Positions 57,226 to 64,000 of a DNA stretch of 64,000 nucleotides are shown here, in pieces (positions within the stretch are counted from its first letter, which is position 1; each line of letters begins with the position of its first letter). This DNA comes from Streptomyces pilosus (lineage in GTDB: Bacteria; Actinomycetota; Actinomycetes; Streptomycetales; Streptomycetaceae): NCBI RefSeq assembly GCF_014649835.1, contig NZ_BMTU01000004.1:186001-250000 (forward strand), given 5' to 3'. The notes beneath the pieces are model-generated. The model had not been told where the DNA came from, searched no databases, and saw nothing but the letters and a program-made list of their open reading frames with translations. The translations under genes and the position numbers were made by a program.

Positions 57226-59610
57226 ATGTCTCCTCGGACAGGTGCCCGGCGCCGTCTCGGCTCCATCCGGCTCTCGCTCTTCCTCCTCGCCCTGGTGCCC
57301 AGCGTCACCCTCGCGGGCATGTGGGGCCTGACCACCATCCAGATGTTCTCGGAGGGACTCGAACTGCGGTCCCAGACCGAACTGAGCCGGTCCACCGGCG
57401 CGATGGGCACGCACGCCACTCTGGCGCTGCAGAAGGAACGCCGGCTGACCGCCGCGTGGCTGGCCGAGCCGCGCGGCTCGCGGACCGCCCTCGAGGCCCA
57501 GCGCGAGCGGACGGACGCGGCGGTGGCGCAACTGGCCGGGCAGGCGGACGCGATCGCCGAGGCGCCGGCGCGCGTCTCGGACCGGCTGTACTCGGTCCTC
57601 GGTTCGGTGGGCAGCCTGGAGTACTACCGGGACCAGGTGGACGACCCCAGCGACATCACGGCCGAGGAGGCGCTGGAGCAGTACACCTCGATCATCGACG
57701 ACCAGATCCACGCCTTCCAGGAGCTCTCCCAGGTAGACGACGGGGACCTGACCTCGCAGGCCCAGCCGCTGATCGCACTGGAGCACGCGGCCGAGCTGGT
57801 CTCCCGGGAGGACGCCCACCTCACCCTCGCCTGGCCGTCCGGGCGTCTGGACGGCGAGAGCTGGAGCGCCTTCGCGGAGCTGGTCCACACCCGCCGCTGG
57901 CTGGTCGAGGACCAGATCGTGCCCTCCCTGAGCGGCAGCACCAAGACCCAGACCGAACGCATCCTGCAGAGCCCCGAGTGGCGCGCCCTGGAGGCGGTCG
58001 AGGACCAGGTGCTGGTCACCGCGGCGGAGGGCGAGGACCGCAGCGTCGACCTGCCGGACCTGCGGGCACGCTGGGACGAGGCCATGGACAAGGTCTCCCC
58101 GCAGTACGCCTCGATGATCCGCCACCAGACCGACGCGCTGCTCACCCGCAGTGCCGACGAGGCGCGCAGCCTCCTGGTGACGGCCGCCTCCCTGAGCGCC
58201 GCCGGACTGCTCGCGCTGCTGCTGTGCGTGGGCCTGTCCTGGCGCATCACCCGCTCGCTGTCCCGCCGGCTGCGCGGTCTGCGGATGGCCACCCTGGGAC
58301 TGGCCGAGGAGCGGCTGCCCGACGTGGTGGCCCGGCTGGAGCGCGGCGAGAAGGTCGACGCGGAGTCGGCGACCACCCCGCTGGACTACGGGCACGACGA
58401 ACTGGGCCAGGTCGCCAGCGCGTTCAACACCGCGCAGCGCACCGCCGTGCACACCGCGGTCGAACTCGCCGACACCCGGCGGGGCTTCCAGAAGGTCATC
58501 CTCGGCATCGCCCGGCAGAGCCAGAACCTGGTCAATCTCCAGCTCAGCAAGCTCGACGCGCTGGAGCGCCGGCACACCGACCCCGAGGTCCTCAAGGGGC
58601 TGTACGAACTGGATTCGGTGGCCAGCCAGTTGCGCCGCTACGAGGAGAACCTCGTCATCGTCAGCGGGGAGCGCCCCGGGCGTACCTGGAGCGAGCCGGT
58701 CGCGCTGATCGACATCGTGCGCAGCGCCGTCGGGGAGGTCGCCGAGTACCAGCGGGTGGAGGTGCTCACCGAGGAGGAGGTGTCGCTCGCCCCGCCGGCG
58801 GTTGCCGACGTCATCCACCTGCTGGCCGAGCTGATCGACAACGCGACCGTGTACTCGCCGGCGCCCAGCCCCGTCGGGGTGCGGGCGGCGATGGTCGCCA
58901 AGGGGCTCGCCGTCGAGGTCGAGGACCGGGGCCTCGGTCTGTCGGAGGACGACTACGCCTCCCTGAACGCCCAGTTGGCCCGGCCCCCGCAGTTCGACGT
59001 GGTGGCGCTCGCCGACGACCTCCGGCTGGGCATGTTCGTGATCTCGCAGCTCGCGCACCGGCACGGCATCGCCGTCACCCTGCGCCCGTCCCCGTACGGC
59101 GGGACGACGGCGATCGTGCTGATCCCGCACGAGATCGTGGTGCGCGACGAGCCGGACGGCAGCGGCGGCCGGGACGACGCGGGCCCGGAGCACGCGGGCG
59201 GCACGGCGGACGACGCGCCCGGCAGGACCGCCGCCGGCCCGCAGGCCGCCGCGCCCCGGCCGGTCACCGCCGTACGGGCCGTCCCCGCGCAGGCGGCCGG
59301 CCCGGCGCCCGCCCCCCGTGCCGACGGGCTCACCCCGCTCCCCCGCCGGGTGCCGCAGACCAGCCTGGCCGCCGAACTGCGCGAGGAGTCCGTGCCGGAC
59401 ACCACCGGGGACCCCGGTGACGACTTCACCGCGGAACGCGCCGCGTCCTCCCTCGCCGGCTTCCAGCGCGGCACCAGCCAGGCACGCGACGGCGACCCGG
59501 ACGACGCCGGCGAGACCGTACCGGCGCACGTGCCCGCCGCCCCCGCCGAGCCTCCCGCTCCGCCCGCCGACAGCCGACCGTCGACCGCTCACGAAGGAAC
59601 TCCGACATGA
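57226..59610 (+). CDS. cvnA: Conservon sensor histidine kinase-like protein
   Basis: 794-residue membrane protein. First transmembrane helix RLSLFLLALVPSVTLAGMWGLTTI (~11-34), an extracellular nitrate/nitrite-sensor-like helical domain (~40-310), second helix LLVTAASLSAAGLLALLLCVGLSW (~313-336), HAMP, then a kinase-like domain with the N-box LLAELIDNATVYSPAPSPVGV and VEDRGLGLSEDDY; the C-terminal ~150 residues are Pro/Ala-rich and disordered. No classical HisKA histidine box is evident, usual for CvnA proteins. It heads cvnABCD, with a 4-nt overlap to cvnB, and follows the binding lipoprotein. Confidence 0.92.
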   Translation: MSPRTGARRRLGSIRLSLFLLALVPSVTLAGMWGLTTIQMFSEGLELRSQTELSRSTGAMGTHATLALQKERRLTAAWLAEPRGSRTALEAQRERTDAAVAQLAGQADAIAEAPARVSDRLYSVLGSVGSLEYYRDQVDDPSDITAEEALEQYTSIIDDQIHAFQELSQVDDGDLTSQAQPLIALEHAAELVSREDAHLTLAWPSGRLDGESWSAFAELVHTRRWLVEDQIVPSLSGSTKTQTERILQSPEWRALEAVEDQVLVTAAEGEDRSVDLPDLRARWDEAMDKVSPQYASMIRHQTDALLTRSADEARSLLVTAASLSAAGLLALLLCVGLSWRITRSLSRRLRGLRMATLGLAEERLPDVVARLERGEKVDAESATTPLDYGHDELGQVASAFNTAQRTAVHTAVELADTRRGFQKVILGIARQSQNLVNLQLSKLDALERRHTDPEVLKGLYELDSVASQLRRYEENLVIVSGERPGRTWSEPVALIDIVRSAVGEVAEYQRVEVLTEEEVSLAPPAVADVIHLLAELIDNATVYSPAPSPVGVRAAMVAKGLAVEVEDRGLGLSEDDYASLNAQLARPPQFDVVALADDLRLGMFVISQLAHRHGIAVTLRPSPYGGTTAIVLIPHEIVVRDEPDGSGGRDDAGPEHAGGTADDAPGRTAAGPQAAAPRPVTAVRAVPAQAAGPAPAPRADGLTPLPRRVPQTSLAAELREESVPDTTGDPGDDFTAERAASSLAGFQRGTSQARDGDPDDAGETVPAHVPAAPAEPPAPPADSRPSTAHEGTPT

Positions 59611-60038
59611 CACGCCCCGCCCCCGCCACCCACACCCAGCTGGACCAGCTGCTGACCGGACTCGTGGAACGGGTCGCCGACGTGAACCAGGCCGTGGTGC
59701 TGTCCGAGGACGGACTGGTGGTCAGCAAGTCCACCGGCTTCCTGCGCGACGACGCCGAGCGCCTCGCGGCGACCGCGTCCGGTCTGATGAGCCTCAGCAA
59801 GGGCGTCAGCATGGACTTCCGCGGCGGGCCCGTGCGGCAGGCGCTCATCGAGATGGCCCAGAGCTACCTGATCCTCACCTCGGCCGGCCCCGGCGCCCAC
59901 CTCGTGGTGCTGACCGGGCCGAACGCGGACGTCGGGGTGGTGGCCTACCAGATGAACATGCTGGTCAAGAAGATCGGCGAGCACCTCAGCGCGCCGCCGC
60001 GGGAGGCCGCGGGGCCCGCCGTCGACCCCGGCGTGTGA
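59607..60038 (+). CDS. cvnB: Conservon roadblock/LC7 protein
   Basis: 143-residue roadblock/LC7 (MglB-like) protein: LDQLLTGLVERVADVNQAVVLSEDGLVVSKS, LMSLSKGVSMDFRGG and VAYQMNMLVKKIGEHL. In conservons this protein binds CvnD and is thought to regulate its GTP cycle. Start ATG 59607 overlaps cvnA by 4 nt. Confidence 0.94.
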   Translation: MTRPAPATHTQLDQLLTGLVERVADVNQAVVLSEDGLVVSKSTGFLRDDAERLAATASGLMSLSKGVSMDFRGGPVRQALIEMAQSYLILTSAGPGAHLVVLTGPNADVGVVAYQMNMLVKKIGEHLSAPPREAAGPAVDPGV

Positions 60039-60039
60039 G

Positions 60040-60399
60040 GTGGGCGGAAGCGACTCGGCGGGGCGGCTGGTACGGCCGTTCACCCTGACCGGTGGCCGGA
60101 CCCGGCCCAGCCGCGCCGACTTCACGCTCATCACCACGGTGACGGCGGTGGATCCGCAGCCCGCGGACGCGGCCCGGCCGCAGCCCGAGCACCTGCGGAT
60201 CCTCCGGCTGTGCGCCGAGCCGGTCGCCGTCGCCGAGGTCGCCGCGCGGCTGGACCTTCCGGTCAGCGTCGTCGTCATCATGCTCTGCGACCTGCTGGAG
60301 GCGGGCCGGATCACCGCCCGTCCGCCGCACCCCGTCACCCGCACCACCCCGGACCTGGACCTGCTGCAGAAAGTGAGGGAGGGCCTTGGCCGGCTCTGA
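60040..60399 (+). CDS. cvnC: Conservon DUF742 protein
   Basis: 119-residue DUF742 protein. GRLVRPFTLTGGRTRPSRADFTLITTV at the start and a winged-helix-like half (RILRLCAEPVAVAEVAARLDLPVSVVVIMLCDLLEAGRI) are typical. GTG 60040 follows the cvnB stop by one base; its 3' end overlaps cvnD by 14 nt. DNA binding is suggested by the fold but unproven. Confidence 0.93.
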   Translation: MGGSDSAGRLVRPFTLTGGRTRPSRADFTLITTVTAVDPQPADAARPQPEHLRILRLCAEPVAVAEVAARLDLPVSVVVIMLCDLLEAGRITARPPHPVTRTTPDLDLLQKVREGLGRL

Positions 60400-60982
60400 C
60401 ACCACCGCTCAGGCGTCCGCCGACCGTCCGTCACCGGACACGGTCAAGATCCTGATCGCCGGTGGCTTCGGCGTGGGCAAGACCACCATGGTCGGCTCGG
60501 TCAGCGAGATCGCCCCGCTGCGCACCGAGGAACCGCTGACCATGGCGGGGCTGGACGTCGACGACCTGGACGGCGTCGAGCAGAAACGTGCCACCACGGT
60601 CGCCATGGACTTCGGCCGGATCACCGTCTCCGACGACCTCGTGCTCTACCTCTTCGGTACGCCGGGGCAGCAGCGGTTCTGGTTCATGTGGAACGACCTG
60701 GCGCTCGGCGCGCTGGGCGCGGTGGTCCTGGTCGACGTGCGCCGGCCCAAGTCCAGTTTCGCCGCGATCGACTTCTTCGAACGCCGGGGCATACCGTTCG
60801 TGGTCGCCGCCAACGGCTTCCACGGCGAGCACCCGTATCCGGCGGAGGACATCCGGGAGGCGCTGACGCTGCCGGAGGGCGTGCCGGTGCTGCTGTGCGA
60901 CGCGCGGGAGCGGGAGTCGAGCAGGGACGTGCTGATCGCGCTGATCGACCGGCTGATAGCCCAGGCGGCCCCCGCGCGGTGA
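60386..60982 (+). CDS. cvnD: Conservon Ras-like GTPase (TTG start)
   Basis: 198-residue small GTPase. P-loop GGFGVGKT at 26-33, switch region RATTVAMDFGRI and G3 LFGTPGQQRFWFMW are intact; the G4 segment reads ANGFHG in place of NKxD, so base specificity may be altered. TTG 60386 is the only upstream start in frame, with gggagg just before it, and it overlaps cvnC. A hairpin (60996-61013) follows. Confidence 0.93.
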   Translation: MAGSDTTAQASADRPSPDTVKILIAGGFGVGKTTMVGSVSEIAPLRTEEPLTMAGLDVDDLDGVEQKRATTVAMDFGRITVSDDLVLYLFGTPGQQRFWFMWNDLALGALGAVVLVDVRRPKSSFAAIDFFERRGIPFVVAANGFHGEHPYPAEDIREALTLPEGVPVLLCDARERESSRDVLIALIDRLIAQAAPAR

Positions 60983-60995
60983 ACCGCCCGCGGGA

Positions 60996-61013
60996 TGCGG
61001 CCGGACGGCCGCA
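60996..61013. terminator. Bidirectional hairpin after cvnD
   Basis: Perfect 7-bp stem tgcggcc (60996-61002), four-base loop, complement 61007-61013, between the convergent cvnD and betaine-binding protein genes. Confidence 0.5.
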
Positions 61014-61030
61014 CCCCGGGGGGACGGCGG

Positions 61031-61987
61031 TCAGTCCAGTCCGGCCGACTTCAGCCAGGCCCTGGCCACGTCCAGCGGGTCCTTCTTCTCCAGCTGGATC
61101 TGGGCGTCGAGGTCCAGGAGGGTCTCGGTGTCCAGCTTCGCCGACACGGCGTTGAGCGCGTCGACGCCCTCCTGGGGGAGCGCGTCCTTGTGGACCAGCG
61201 GGGTGACGTTGGCGAATCCGAAGAGGTTCTCGGGGTCCTTCAGGACGACGAACTTCTCCTTCACGATGGTCGGGTCCGTGGTGAAGACGTCCGCGGCCTG
61301 GACCTCGTTGCCGGTGAGCGCGGCCTGGGTCAGCGGGCCGCCGGCGTCGAGCGCCTTGAACGACTTGAACTTCAGTCCGTAGACGGTCTCCAGGCCCTTC
61401 AGCCCCTGCTGCCTGGTCTGGAACTCGGGCGAGCCGCCGATCACCAGGTCCGGTGCGGTCTCCTTGAGGTCGGCGAGGGTGGACTCGGCGGTGAGGCCGT
61501 ACTTCTTCGCGGTCTCCGCGTTGAGGCTGACCGAGTCCTTGTTCTCGGCCGGTGAGGACTCCAGCAGCGTCAGCTTCTTGTCCAGCTTGGCCTTGACGGC
61601 CTCGTTCACCGCCTCCGCCGACTCCTGCCCGGCCTTGGGGTCGAGGTAGGCGAGGAGGGAGCCGTTGTACTCGGGCAGGACCGTGATGGAGCCGTTCTTC
61701 ATCAGGCCGTACGTCGTCTCACGGCTGCCGATGTTGTGCTTGTAGCTGACCTTGAGGCCCTTGGCGCGCAGCGCCTCGCCGTAGATGTCGGCGAGCAGGG
61801 TGCTCTCGGCGAAGTTGTTGGAGCCGACGACGACGGTGCCCGCCTCGGCCTTCTCGCCCGCCAGGGGGTTGTCGGGTTCGTCGTCGGAGGAACAGCCCGC
61901 GAGCAGGGCCACCGCGGCGGTGAGCGCGACGGCCGCCGCGCCGGTGTGCCTCGTCCTGTACCTGCTTCTCTTCGCGGTGAAAGTCAT
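61031..61987 (-). CDS. Glycine betaine/osmoprotectant-binding lipoprotein (OpuCC/ProX type)
   Basis: 318-residue extracellular binding protein of the quaternary amine transporter family. Signal peptide ending in LLAGC, then TVVVGSNNFAESTLLADIYGEALRAKGLKVSYKHNIGSRE, VLPEYNGSLLAYL and LGKA-like VLKDPENLFGFANVTPLV: the standard OpuAC fold for betaine, choline or carnitine. The ATG at 61987 lies six bases after a promoter-like -10 (61994-61999), so this last gene of the operon may also be read from its own leaderless promoter. Confidence 0.9.
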   Translation of the reverse strand: MTFTAKRSRYRTRHTGAAAVALTAAVALLAGCSSDDEPDNPLAGEKAEAGTVVVGSNNFAESTLLADIYGEALRAKGLKVSYKHNIGSRETTYGLMKNGSITVLPEYNGSLLAYLDPKAGQESAEAVNEAVKAKLDKKLTLLESSPAENKDSVSLNAETAKKYGLTAESTLADLKETAPDLVIGGSPEFQTRQQGLKGLETVYGLKFKSFKALDAGGPLTQAALTGNEVQAADVFTTDPTIVKEKFVVLKDPENLFGFANVTPLVHKDALPQEGVDALNAVSAKLDTETLLDLDAQIQLEKKDPLDVARAWLKSAGLD

Positions 61988-61993
61988 TCGCCG

Positions 61994-62023
61994 ATCCAAT
62001 CCAGCCGTTTTACGGTCAGTCAA
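61994..62023 (-). promoter_or_regulatory. Internal promoter for the betaine-binding protein
   Basis: On the minus strand ttgact (62023-62018), 18-bp spacer, ttggat (61999-61994); the start codon is six bases further on, implying a leaderless transcript. It lies in the 79-bp gap after the second permease. Confidence 0.5.
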
Positions 62024-62066
62024 GAACGTGATGGTCACGGTTTGTCACACGGGTGGGGGCCGGGGT

Positions 62067-62732
62067 TCAGCGCCTGCGCACGCCGGGTGAGACCGCCAGC
62101 CGTCCCGCCGCCCAGAACAGGGCGAGGGTGAGGAGCGCGAGGAACGCGACGAGGGTGGCGCCGCCGACCACCTTCTCGTAGTCGCGCTGGTAGAGGCCGT
62201 CGATGATGTACCGGCCGAGACCGCCGAGACTGACGTACGCGGCGATGGTGGCCGTGGACACGATCTGGATGGCGGCGGAGCGCATCCCGCTGAGGATCAG
62301 CGGGAGGGCGACGGGCACTTCGACCCGGAAGAGGATCCGCGACTCGTGCATGCCCATGCCCCGGGCGGCGTCCACCGGGGCGGGGTCGACGGAGCGGACC
62401 GCCTCGTAGGTGGTCACCAGGATCGGCGGGACCGCCAGGACGACCAGCGGGATCATCACGGGCAGCAGGCCGAAGCCGATCAGCAGGACGGCCAGCACCA
62501 GCAGGCCGAAACTGGGCAGCGCGCGGGCCGCGTTGGCGAGGAAGGCGAGCGCGTTCCCGCCGCGTCCGGTGTGGCCGGTGAGCAGGCCGACGGGCAGGCC
62601 GATCGCGGCGGCGACCGCGAGGGCCAGCACCGAGTACTGCACGTGCTCCCAGAAGCGCCGCGGGATGCCGTCGTAGCCCTGCCAGTGGGCACCGTCGCTG
62701 AAGAAGGCGTTGACGAAGTCGAGGACGTTCAC
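62067..62732 (-). CDS. Osmoprotectant ABC transporter permease 2
   Basis: 221-residue permease of the OpuC/QAT type with about five to six helices; ARALPSFGLLVLAVLLIGFGLLPVMIPLVVLAVPPILVTTYEAVRSVDPAPVDAARGMGM holds the EAA loop, and TATIAAYVSLGGLGRYIIDGLYQRDY is typical. The GTG at 62732 overlaps the stop of the preceding permease; a longer frame to 62852 reads through that gene and is not used. Confidence 0.9.
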   Translation of the reverse strand: MNVLDFVNAFFSDGAHWQGYDGIPRRFWEHVQYSVLALAVAAAIGLPVGLLTGHTGRGGNALAFLANAARALPSFGLLVLAVLLIGFGLLPVMIPLVVLAVPPILVTTYEAVRSVDPAPVDAARGMGMHESRILFRVEVPVALPLILSGMRSAAIQIVSTATIAAYVSLGGLGRYIIDGLYQRDYEKVVGGATLVAFLALLTLALFWAAGRLAVSPGVRRR

Positions 62733-63433
62733 CGGACCGCGCCCTCCGGGGTGATCTCCGCCCGCCGCGCGGCGGGCTTCGGCCGGGTGGTGCCGCCCCG
62801 CGGCATCCACGGGGTGAGCAGCGTCCGCAGCAGGACCAGCAGCGCGTCGCACGCGATCGCCAGGGCCGCCATGGTGAGCACGGCGTTGACCGCGAGTTCG
62901 GGGCGGTCGTACTTCTGCGCGGCCGCGAGCAGGTTACCGAGGGCGCCCTGGTTGCCGATCAGGGCACCGACGCTCACCAGGGAGATGCTGGAGGCGGTGG
63001 CGACCCGCAGTCCGGCGATGACGGCGGGCGCGGCGATCGGCAACTGCACCTGGACGTAGCGCCGTACGGGGCCGAAGCCCATGGCGGTGGCGGCGGCGAG
63101 GGTCTCGTCCGGCACCGAGCGCACACCGTCGACGATCGCCGGGACCAGCACCACGAGGCTGTAGAGGGCCAGCGGGATCATCACGGTGAGTTCGGTCTGG
63201 CCGGTGTAGTCGATGAGGACGACGAAGAACGCCAGGGACGGGATGGCGTAGAGGACGGTCGTCACCCCGAGCACGGGCGGGTAGAGCCAGCGGAAGCGGC
63301 CGCACAGCAGCGCGAGCGGCAGCGCGAGGAGCAGGCCGGCGGCGACCGGCAGCAGCGCCTCCCGCATGTGCACCCCGATCAGGCCGGTCCAGCTGTGCTG
63401 GAGGTCGCTGGGGATGTCGAAGAAGCCGCTCAT
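62729..63433 (-). CDS. Osmoprotectant ABC transporter permease 1
   Basis: 234-residue permease with the same family pattern (GVTTVLYAIPSLAFFVVLIDYTG, AIVDGVRSVPDETLAAATAMGFGPVRRYVQVQLPIAAPAVIAGL, SVGALIGNQGALGNLLAAAQK). It starts at ATG 63433, overlapping the ATPase stop by 4 nt. Confidence 0.92.
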   Translation of the reverse strand: MSGFFDIPSDLQHSWTGLIGVHMREALLPVAAGLLLALPLALLCGRFRWLYPPVLGVTTVLYAIPSLAFFVVLIDYTGQTELTVMIPLALYSLVVLVPAIVDGVRSVPDETLAAATAMGFGPVRRYVQVQLPIAAPAVIAGLRVATASSISLVSVGALIGNQGALGNLLAAAQKYDRPELAVNAVLTMAALAIACDALLVLLRTLLTPWMPRGGTTRPKPAARRAEITPEGAVR

Positions 63434-64000
63434 CCGGCGACCTTCTCGTCCTCGGCGCGGCCGGCCGTCCCGGCACCGCCGGCCGTGTGGGCGGCCGTGT
63501 GGGCGGCCCTGATCGCCTCGCCGATGGTCTGCTGGGAAACGACTCCGGTCACCCGTCCGTCGCCGTCGACGGCGACCGCCCAGCCGGTGGGCGAGAGCAC
63601 CGCGGAGTCGAGCGCGGTCCGCAGCGAGTCGACGCCCGGCACGAACGGCCGCCCGTACGGCAGCAGCCGGTCGGTCCCGACGTCCCCGCCGGTCAGCTCC
63701 TCGCGCGCGGCCCAGCCGAGCGGGCGCCCCTCGGCGTCGGTCACGAGGAGGTGGGGCGCCGCGGTGGCGGCGATGCGCTCGGCGGTCGCGCCGGCGGGGA
63801 TCACGGCGTCGGTGGCCGGCTCCAGCGCGGCGGAGGGGAAGAAGGACAGCCGGCGGATGCCGCGGTCGGCGCCGAGGAAGTCCTCCACGAAGCCGTCCGC
63901 GGGCCGGCTCAGCAGCTCGGCGGGCGGCGCGTACTGGGCGAGCCGGCCGCCCTCGCGCAGGACGGCGACCATGGTGCCGAGCTTGATCGCCTCGTCGATG
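63430..64000 (-). CDS. Osmoprotectant ABC transporter ATPase, C-terminal part with CBS domains (truncated by window)
   Basis: The frame is open to base 64000 and lacks its N-terminus. Visible are the end of the nucleotide-binding domain (IDEAIKLGTMVAVLREGGRLAQYAPPAELLSRPADGFVEDFLGADRGIRRL) and a pair of CBS modules (ATAERIAATAAPHLLVTDAEGRPLGWA, SLRTALDSAVLSPTGWAVAVDGDGRVTGVVSQ), which in OpuA-type ATPases sense ionic strength or c-di-AMP. First gene of the operon seen here. Confidence 0.9.
   Translation of the reverse strand, partial: IDEAIKLGTMVAVLREGGRLAQYAPPAELLSRPADGFVEDFLGADRGIRRLSFFPSAALEPATDAVIPAGATAERIAATAAPHLLVTDAEGRPLGWAAREELTGGDVGTDRLLPYGRPFVPGVDSLRTALDSAVLSPTGWAVAVDGDGRVTGVVSQQTIGEAIRAAHTAAHTAGGAGTAGRAEDEKVAG

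Noticed and set aside
56032..59613. 1193-codon minus-strand frame opposite cvnA and the binding protein
   Set aside because: Antisense to two clearly recognised families; its length results from codon-position GC bias.

Overview
The window is very GC-rich, almost fully coding DNA with frequent GTG starts, 4-nt start/stop overlaps and hairpin terminators that lack a U-tract. Gene content (geosmin synthase, a CprB-type TetR regulator, a cvnABCD conservon, a subtilisin inhibitor, a SAV2148-type HEPN protein, a macrolide glycosyltransferase) points to the chromosome of a Streptomyces. From memory, the order resembles S. coelicolor SCO6071-SCO6102 and S. avermitilis near SAV2148-SAV2163; no alignment was run. 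I saw no rRNA, tRNA, CRISPR array, transposase or prophage genes, and I noticed no in-frame TTA codon.

Layout. 1-9.4 kb: accessory metabolism and regulators (partial MFS transporter, ThuA, VOC protein, two AraC regulators, NmrA-type oxidoreductase, YihY membrane protein, AidB-like acyl-CoA dehydrogenase, GAF regulator). 9.5-11.5 kb: a secreted protein and a GNAT acetyltransferase. 11.5-21.1 kb: an assimilatory sulfur locus with a 27-codon leader peptide, sulfite reductase, a small zinc-ribbon protein, cysH, cysC, cysD, cysN, a sulfonate-type ABC transporter and a sirohydrochlorin chelatase that can supply siroheme to the reductase. 21.1-32 kb: DUF1697 protein, MMPL transporter, macrolide glycosyltransferase with an operator-like palindrome in an apparently leaderless promoter, a sugar ABC transporter, APH-like kinase, DEDDh exonuclease and the HEPN protein.

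32.3-47.6 kb: glgX, treY and treZ (glycogen to trehalose) surround a six-gene stressosome/phosphatase operon (rsbR, rsbS, rsbT, an RsbT-like/PP2C fusion, a hybrid histidine kinase, a receiver-PP2C protein) in which every junction is a 4-nt overlap. This suggests a link between stress sensing and trehalose or compatible-solute metabolism. M14 carboxypeptidase, SSI-type inhibitor and DUF1707-FHA genes lie between. 47.6-55.4 kb: a degenerate kinase-fold protein, M24 peptidase, metallophosphoesterase, PDZ protein, geosmin synthase, ARMT1-type phosphatase and cprB with candidate operators. 55.4-64 kb: a 724-bp gene-poor stretch, an orphan sugar-binding lipoprotein directly upstream of cvnABCD, and a glycine-betaine-type ABC operon whose ATPase runs off the window.

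Most unusual points: the orphan binding protein coupled to a conservon; three successive RsbT-like ATPase modules in the stressosome operon, the last degenerate; the leader peptide followed by mutually exclusive hairpins before sulfite reductase; the leaderless promoter with a built-in operator at the glycosyltransferase; and the pseudokinase at 47.6 kb.
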